From Archangium sp. (GTDB taxonomy: Bacteria; Myxococcota; Myxococcia; Myxococcales; Myxococcaceae), in contig JAUYRZ010000048.1 of NCBI GenBank assembly GCA_030695565.1, forward strand, positions 1 through 64,000: a DNA stretch of 64,000 nt. Reading direction: 5' to 3'. A program made the translations under genes and the position numbers. Each line of letters starts with the position of its first letter. Position 1 is the stretch's first letter. This document shows positions 61,410-64,000 of this stretch, one piece after another. The notes under the pieces are model-generated. The model ran no database searches. It saw only the letters and a program-made list of their open reading frames with translations, and was not told the DNA's origin.

Positions 61410-62075
61410 TCAGAACCCCGCGCCGAAGCGCACCGTCAGCGTCGACTCGCCCGCGAGGCCGACCAGCTCGGCCACGAGCTCCACGTGGTTGAGCAGCGCC
61501 ACCGGCAACAGCAAGAGCGTGGTGAACACGTTCAAGAACTCGCCGAAGAAGCCCCGCTCGCCTTCGAAGGGCCGCTGAAAGAGGAACGTCTTGGTCCACC
61601 ACGGCGAGGTGACCCCGATGCCCGCGCGGAACCCGAACACGCCATCGGGCCCCGGTGGCGCCTGCAGCCCGGGCGCAATCTGGCCGTCGCCAAAACCCAC
61701 CGACGAGCCGACGAAGGGCGTGAGCCGCACGTAGAGGTACACGTCGGGCATCAACTCGGCCTGATTTCCCGCCGCGCCCCAGGCGTACCCGCCGCGAAAC
61801 TGCACCCCGTATGAAGCGCGGAACGGCACCCGCCCCAGCTGCTGCACGAACTCGAATCCCACGCCGCCAAAAGGTGTTCCCCACGGAGGTCGCACCGGCC
61901 CCAACGCGGCGCCCACGTAGAGCGCAAGCCCTGCGGCAGAACGTTCACCCAGCCCTGCGACGGCAGAGAGATCAGCCTGAAACGGCATCACCCGCTGCTC
62001 GACAGCGCCAGAGACGAGCATCGCGAGCACCGGGAGGAGCACGGGGCCCAGCGTAATACTCACTCCGGCGCACAT
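61410..62075 (-). CDS. Putative outer-membrane beta-barrel protein
   Basis: The ATG at 62075 gives 221 residues; a GTG at 62062 is an alternative that fits the hydrophobic N-terminus (VSITLGPVLLPVLAMLVSGA). The mature part has Gly/aromatic-rich strands (GGYAWGAAGNQAELMPDVYL, YVRLTPFVGSSVGFGDGQ) and ends FGAGF, with a terminal phenylalanine as in barrel proteins. No family was recognised. It lies 51 bases upstream of the double-receiver regulator gene on the same strand and could be co-transcribed. Confidence 0.65.
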   Translation of the reverse strand: MCAGVSITLGPVLLPVLAMLVSGAVEQRVMPFQADLSAVAGLGERSAAGLALYVGAALGPVRPPWGTPFGGVGFEFVQQLGRVPFRASYGVQFRGGYAWGAAGNQAELMPDVYLYVRLTPFVGSSVGFGDGQIAPGLQAPPGPDGVFGFRAGIGVTSPWWTKTFLFQRPFEGERGFFGEFLNVFTTLLLLPVALLNHVELVAELVGLAGESTLTVRFGAGF

Positions 62076-62162
62076 GTGGGGCGGTCGAGCAATCGCGGCG
62101 CGCCCGGTTGCCGATTATCGTTCTGCCTGTACCCACGGCCGCAGACAGAGAACAGGAAGCGC

Positions 62163-62966
62163 ATGTCGAGGTTCGATACGAAGGTCCGGCAGCTCAAGCG
62201 CACCCTCAAGTACCTCAAGGGCTACGTCGACTTCGATCGCAGCACGAATCAGATCGTGCGGCGCACCGACTTCACCAACTGCCCACGGCCGGTGCTGATG
62301 CTCTATGGCTTCATGTCCACCAGACAGAGCTTCGAGATCCTCGAACACCGCCTGCGCCGCGATCAGTTCTGCGTGTGGAGCATCAACCTCGGCGGCTGGA
62401 AGCAGGCCTTCAACACCGACGCCATCGACGTGTTGGCCGAGAAGGTGCGCGAGAAGGTCGAGCGGCTCTACCAGCGCTATCCGCAGATGGGCCCGCTCTC
62501 CATCGTGGGTCACTCCAAGGGGGGGCTGATCGGCTCGTATTACGTGAAGCGGCTGGGGGGCGATCGCCGCGTGCGCAACGTGGTCACCCTGGGCACGCCG
62601 CACAACGGGTCGCCTTCGGCCTACTTCGGCATCGCCGCCTACGGGCTCATCTCACGCAGCATCTGGCAGCTCACCCCGATGTCGCCGTTCATCCGCCGGC
62701 TGAAGATGGGCGCCTTTCCTTCGGCGGTGCGCATGACCTCGGTCTTCTCCAAGGCCGACAAGGTGAACCCGTTTCCGACCTGCATCCTCGAGGGCACCGG
62801 TACCGAGGGGCAGGACATCCACAACATCGAGGTGTCCGACGTGGCGCACCGCGAGTTTCTCACCAGCCGCACCGTCTATGGCGTGCTGCGCCGGGAGCTC
62901 TTCACCGGCTACGGCCTGCCCGTGCCTGCAGAGCCGCGCTCGAAGCGCCTCATCAACCTGAGGTAA
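62163..62966 (+). CDS. Alpha/beta-hydrolase (lipase/acyltransferase-like)
   Basis: The ATG at 62163 (after AGGAAGCGC) gives 267 residues. It has RPVLMLYGFMSTRQSFEI near the first strand, and the nucleophile elbow GHSKGG (Ser in SIVGHSKGGLIGSYY). A late GTEGQDIHNIEVSDVAHREF supplies the candidate His. No signal peptide is visible. The set resembles PGAP1-like or triacylglycerol lipase families that act on fatty-acyl bonds; the substrate is unknown. It heads a rightward unit with the next two genes. Confidence 0.8.
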   Translation: MSRFDTKVRQLKRTLKYLKGYVDFDRSTNQIVRRTDFTNCPRPVLMLYGFMSTRQSFEILEHRLRRDQFCVWSINLGGWKQAFNTDAIDVLAEKVREKVERLYQRYPQMGPLSIVGHSKGGLIGSYYVKRLGGDRRVRNVVTLGTPHNGSPSAYFGIAAYGLISRSIWQLTPMSPFIRRLKMGAFPSAVRMTSVFSKADKVNPFPTCILEGTGTEGQDIHNIEVSDVAHREFLTSRTVYGVLRRELFTGYGLPVPAEPRSKRLINLR

Positions 62967-62976
62967 GAGCGTCTTC

Positions 62977-63435
62977 GTGCAGCCGAGCAAGTGGGACCTG
63001 ATTCTCGACCAGAAGCCGATCCCCCTCCTCACCCACTTGTTGGAGGAGGTGGCGAAGATCTTCGCGAAGGATCTCGCGCAATGGCCCCCCAACGTGGAGA
63101 ACTTCGACCCGCAGACCGGGCGCAAGCTCTCAGACTTGCTGGCCGAAGCGCCGCTGCCGCCCGACCCTCGCATCTACCGCGAGGCGTTCGTGCTCACCCG
63201 CTTCGACCTGGGGCGCGAGCTGGAGGCCAGCGATGACTACCTGCGCAACCAGCGGTGGATGCAGACCGGTCTGGGCGCTAAGGACAGGGGCATGATGTTG
63301 TTCCTCTCGCGCTTCATGGCTGAGCAACTCCTCGGCCTGGCTGAGGCGACGGAAGGCCGTGTGACGAGGCCACACCTGCTGGACGTGCTCGACCGCACCG
63401 AACGACTCTTCTTTGCCCGAGGTCTTACGCCGTGA
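62977..63435 (+). CDS. Hypothetical protein between lipase-like and methionine aminopeptidase genes
   Basis: A GTG at 62977 gives 152 residues; the gene starts ten bases after the lipase-like stop. The protein is helical and mixed charged (LLTHLLEEVAKIFAKDLAQW, GRELEASDDYLRNQRWMQTG, MMLFLSRFMAEQLLGLAE) with no membrane span. No family was recognised. It overlaps the methionine aminopeptidase start by four bases (GTGA), which implies shared expression. Confidence 0.6.
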   Translation: MQPSKWDLILDQKPIPLLTHLLEEVAKIFAKDLAQWPPNVENFDPQTGRKLSDLLAEAPLPPDPRIYREAFVLTRFDLGRELEASDDYLRNQRWMQTGLGAKDRGMMLFLSRFMAEQLLGLAEATEGRVTRPHLLDVLDRTERLFFARGLTP

Positions 63436-64000
63436 ACCTGACCACCACTGCTGCAACGGCTGCCACCCTGCGCCCGCCCAACAAGCTCCCCAAGCCCAAC
63501 GACGCCTGCTGGTGCGCGAGCGGCAAGAAATACAAGAAGTGCCATCAAGACGCTGACGCAGAGTTCGTGAAGGAGGAGCGCAAGCGCCTCGAGGCCAACC
63601 GCGTCAAGCCGGGCCGCATCTCTCCGATGCGCGTGGTGCCGGACAACATCCCCAAGCCGGACTACTGGCAGACGGGTCAGCCTTCGCGTGGTTCGGGCCG
63701 CGTGGTGCGCACGGCTGAAGAGATCCCCCGCATGCGCAAGGCGGGGCTGGCGGCGGCGCGTATTCTGCGAATGGCGGGCGAGTTCGTGAAGCCGGGCATC
63801 ACCACCGACGACATCGACGCGTACGTGCACGAGCTGACGATCAAAGCAGGCGGCTACCCGAGCCCGCTCAACTACCGCGGCTATCCCAAGTCGGTGTGCA
63901 CCTCGGTCAACGAGGTCATCTGCCACGGCATCCCCGACGATCGGAAGCTGCTCGACGGCGACATCGTGAACCTCGACGTGACCATCTTCCTCGAGGGTGT
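63432..64000 (+). CDS. map: Methionine aminopeptidase type I with SEC-C motif, partial (right edge)
   Basis: The GTG at 63432 overlaps the previous stop by four bases. The first 190 residues are visible. The N-terminus has a SEC-C type zinc motif (ACWCASGKKYKKCHQDAD), often found on methionine aminopeptidases that bind ribosomes. The catalytic domain follows (EIPRMRKAGLAAARILRMAG, GYPSPLNYRGYPKSVCTSVN, EVICHGIPD) and reaches NLDVTIFLEG with the first metal Asp. The rest of the enzyme is outside the window. It trims N-terminal methionine from nascent proteins. Confidence 0.93.
   Translation, partial: MNLTTTAATAATLRPPNKLPKPNDACWCASGKKYKKCHQDADAEFVKEERKRLEANRVKPGRISPMRVVPDNIPKPDYWQTGQPSRGSGRVVRTAEEIPRMRKAGLAAARILRMAGEFVKPGITTDDIDAYVHELTIKAGGYPSPLNYRGYPKSVCTSVNEVICHGIPDDRKLLDGDIVNLDVTIFLEG

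Noticed and set aside
1-64000. tRNA, rRNA, CRISPR, prophage or IS transposase genes
   Set aside because: None was recognised by eye on either strand; weak tRNA-like folds cannot be excluded without a covariance search.

Overview
The window is dense, high-GC DNA with about 64 protein genes, many convergent or 4-base gene overlaps, and long spurious open frames opposite the real genes. No tRNA, rRNA, CRISPR array or insertion sequence was recognised. The content points to a predatory or social member of the Myxococcota (Myxococcaceae/Archangiaceae type). Signs are a MYXO-CTERM-like tail at 10227-11102, Asp-Ala-Gly and Gly-Gly-Thr low-complexity linkers, several Cys-rich lipoproteins with D-x-D-C modules, many lipoproteins and beta-barrel candidates, FHA-GGDEF, PATAN-type and NtrC regulators, and an exported collagen-like protein. 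Species cannot be named from the sequence alone.

Layout. 1-8.5 kb: a RapA-like SNF2 helicase cut by the left edge, an outer-membrane protein, an NAD-binding protein with a DUF523 protein, radC-recQ, a DUF1361 membrane protein and an OmpA-type lipoprotein. 8.7-16.1 kb: a sigma-54 response regulator, a surface protein, then a four-gene set of nuclease-like lipoprotein, barrel protein and TldD/PmbA pair. The TldD carries a Tat signal. 16.1-16.5 kb: a decayed toxin-antitoxin locus. 16.5-23.3 kb: a leftward run with a zinc ribbon, two overlapping SPFH genes, xthA, an HDOD protein and a three-gene ABC-2 exporter. 23.3-28.9 kb: an unknown gene with an Rsm22-like methyltransferase, an ECF sigma factor with a FecR-domain anti-sigma, and a Cys-rich lipoprotein. 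28.9-37.4 kb: a peptidase, two methyltransferases, Nfu, a cyclic-nucleotide-binding protein and membrane proteins. 37.4-43.1 kb: an accessory-looking surface region with a collagen-like lipoprotein holding two near-identical modules, a beta-propeller gene remnant, and an FHA-diguanylate cyclase. 43.1-47.3 kb: a GMC oxidoreductase with a Tat small subunit, and glgC. 47.3-57.0 kb: a three-domain sulfur-handling fusion, two membrane glycosyltransferases, an O-antigen-ligase-like protein, adenosine deaminase, and a formylglycine-generating-enzyme-like lipoprotein. 57.0-64 kb: PcrA, a double-receiver regulator, a barrel protein, a lipase-like protein, and methionine aminopeptidase cut by the right edge.

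Themes. DNA repair and replication genes (radC, recQ, xthA, pcrA) are spread among envelope genes. Envelope biology dominates, and two pairs look built for Tat hitchhiker export (TldD/PmbA and GMC/small subunit). Eight intergenic copies of a CTCTCCC...GGGAGAGG palindromic element punctuate gene borders. The least ordinary items are the rhodanese / class V aminotransferase / metallo-beta-lactamase fusion (47303-49747), the collagen-like double-module lipoprotein (37893-39263), the exported TldD pair, the SPFH pair, and a 97-base imperfect palindrome at 25327-25423.
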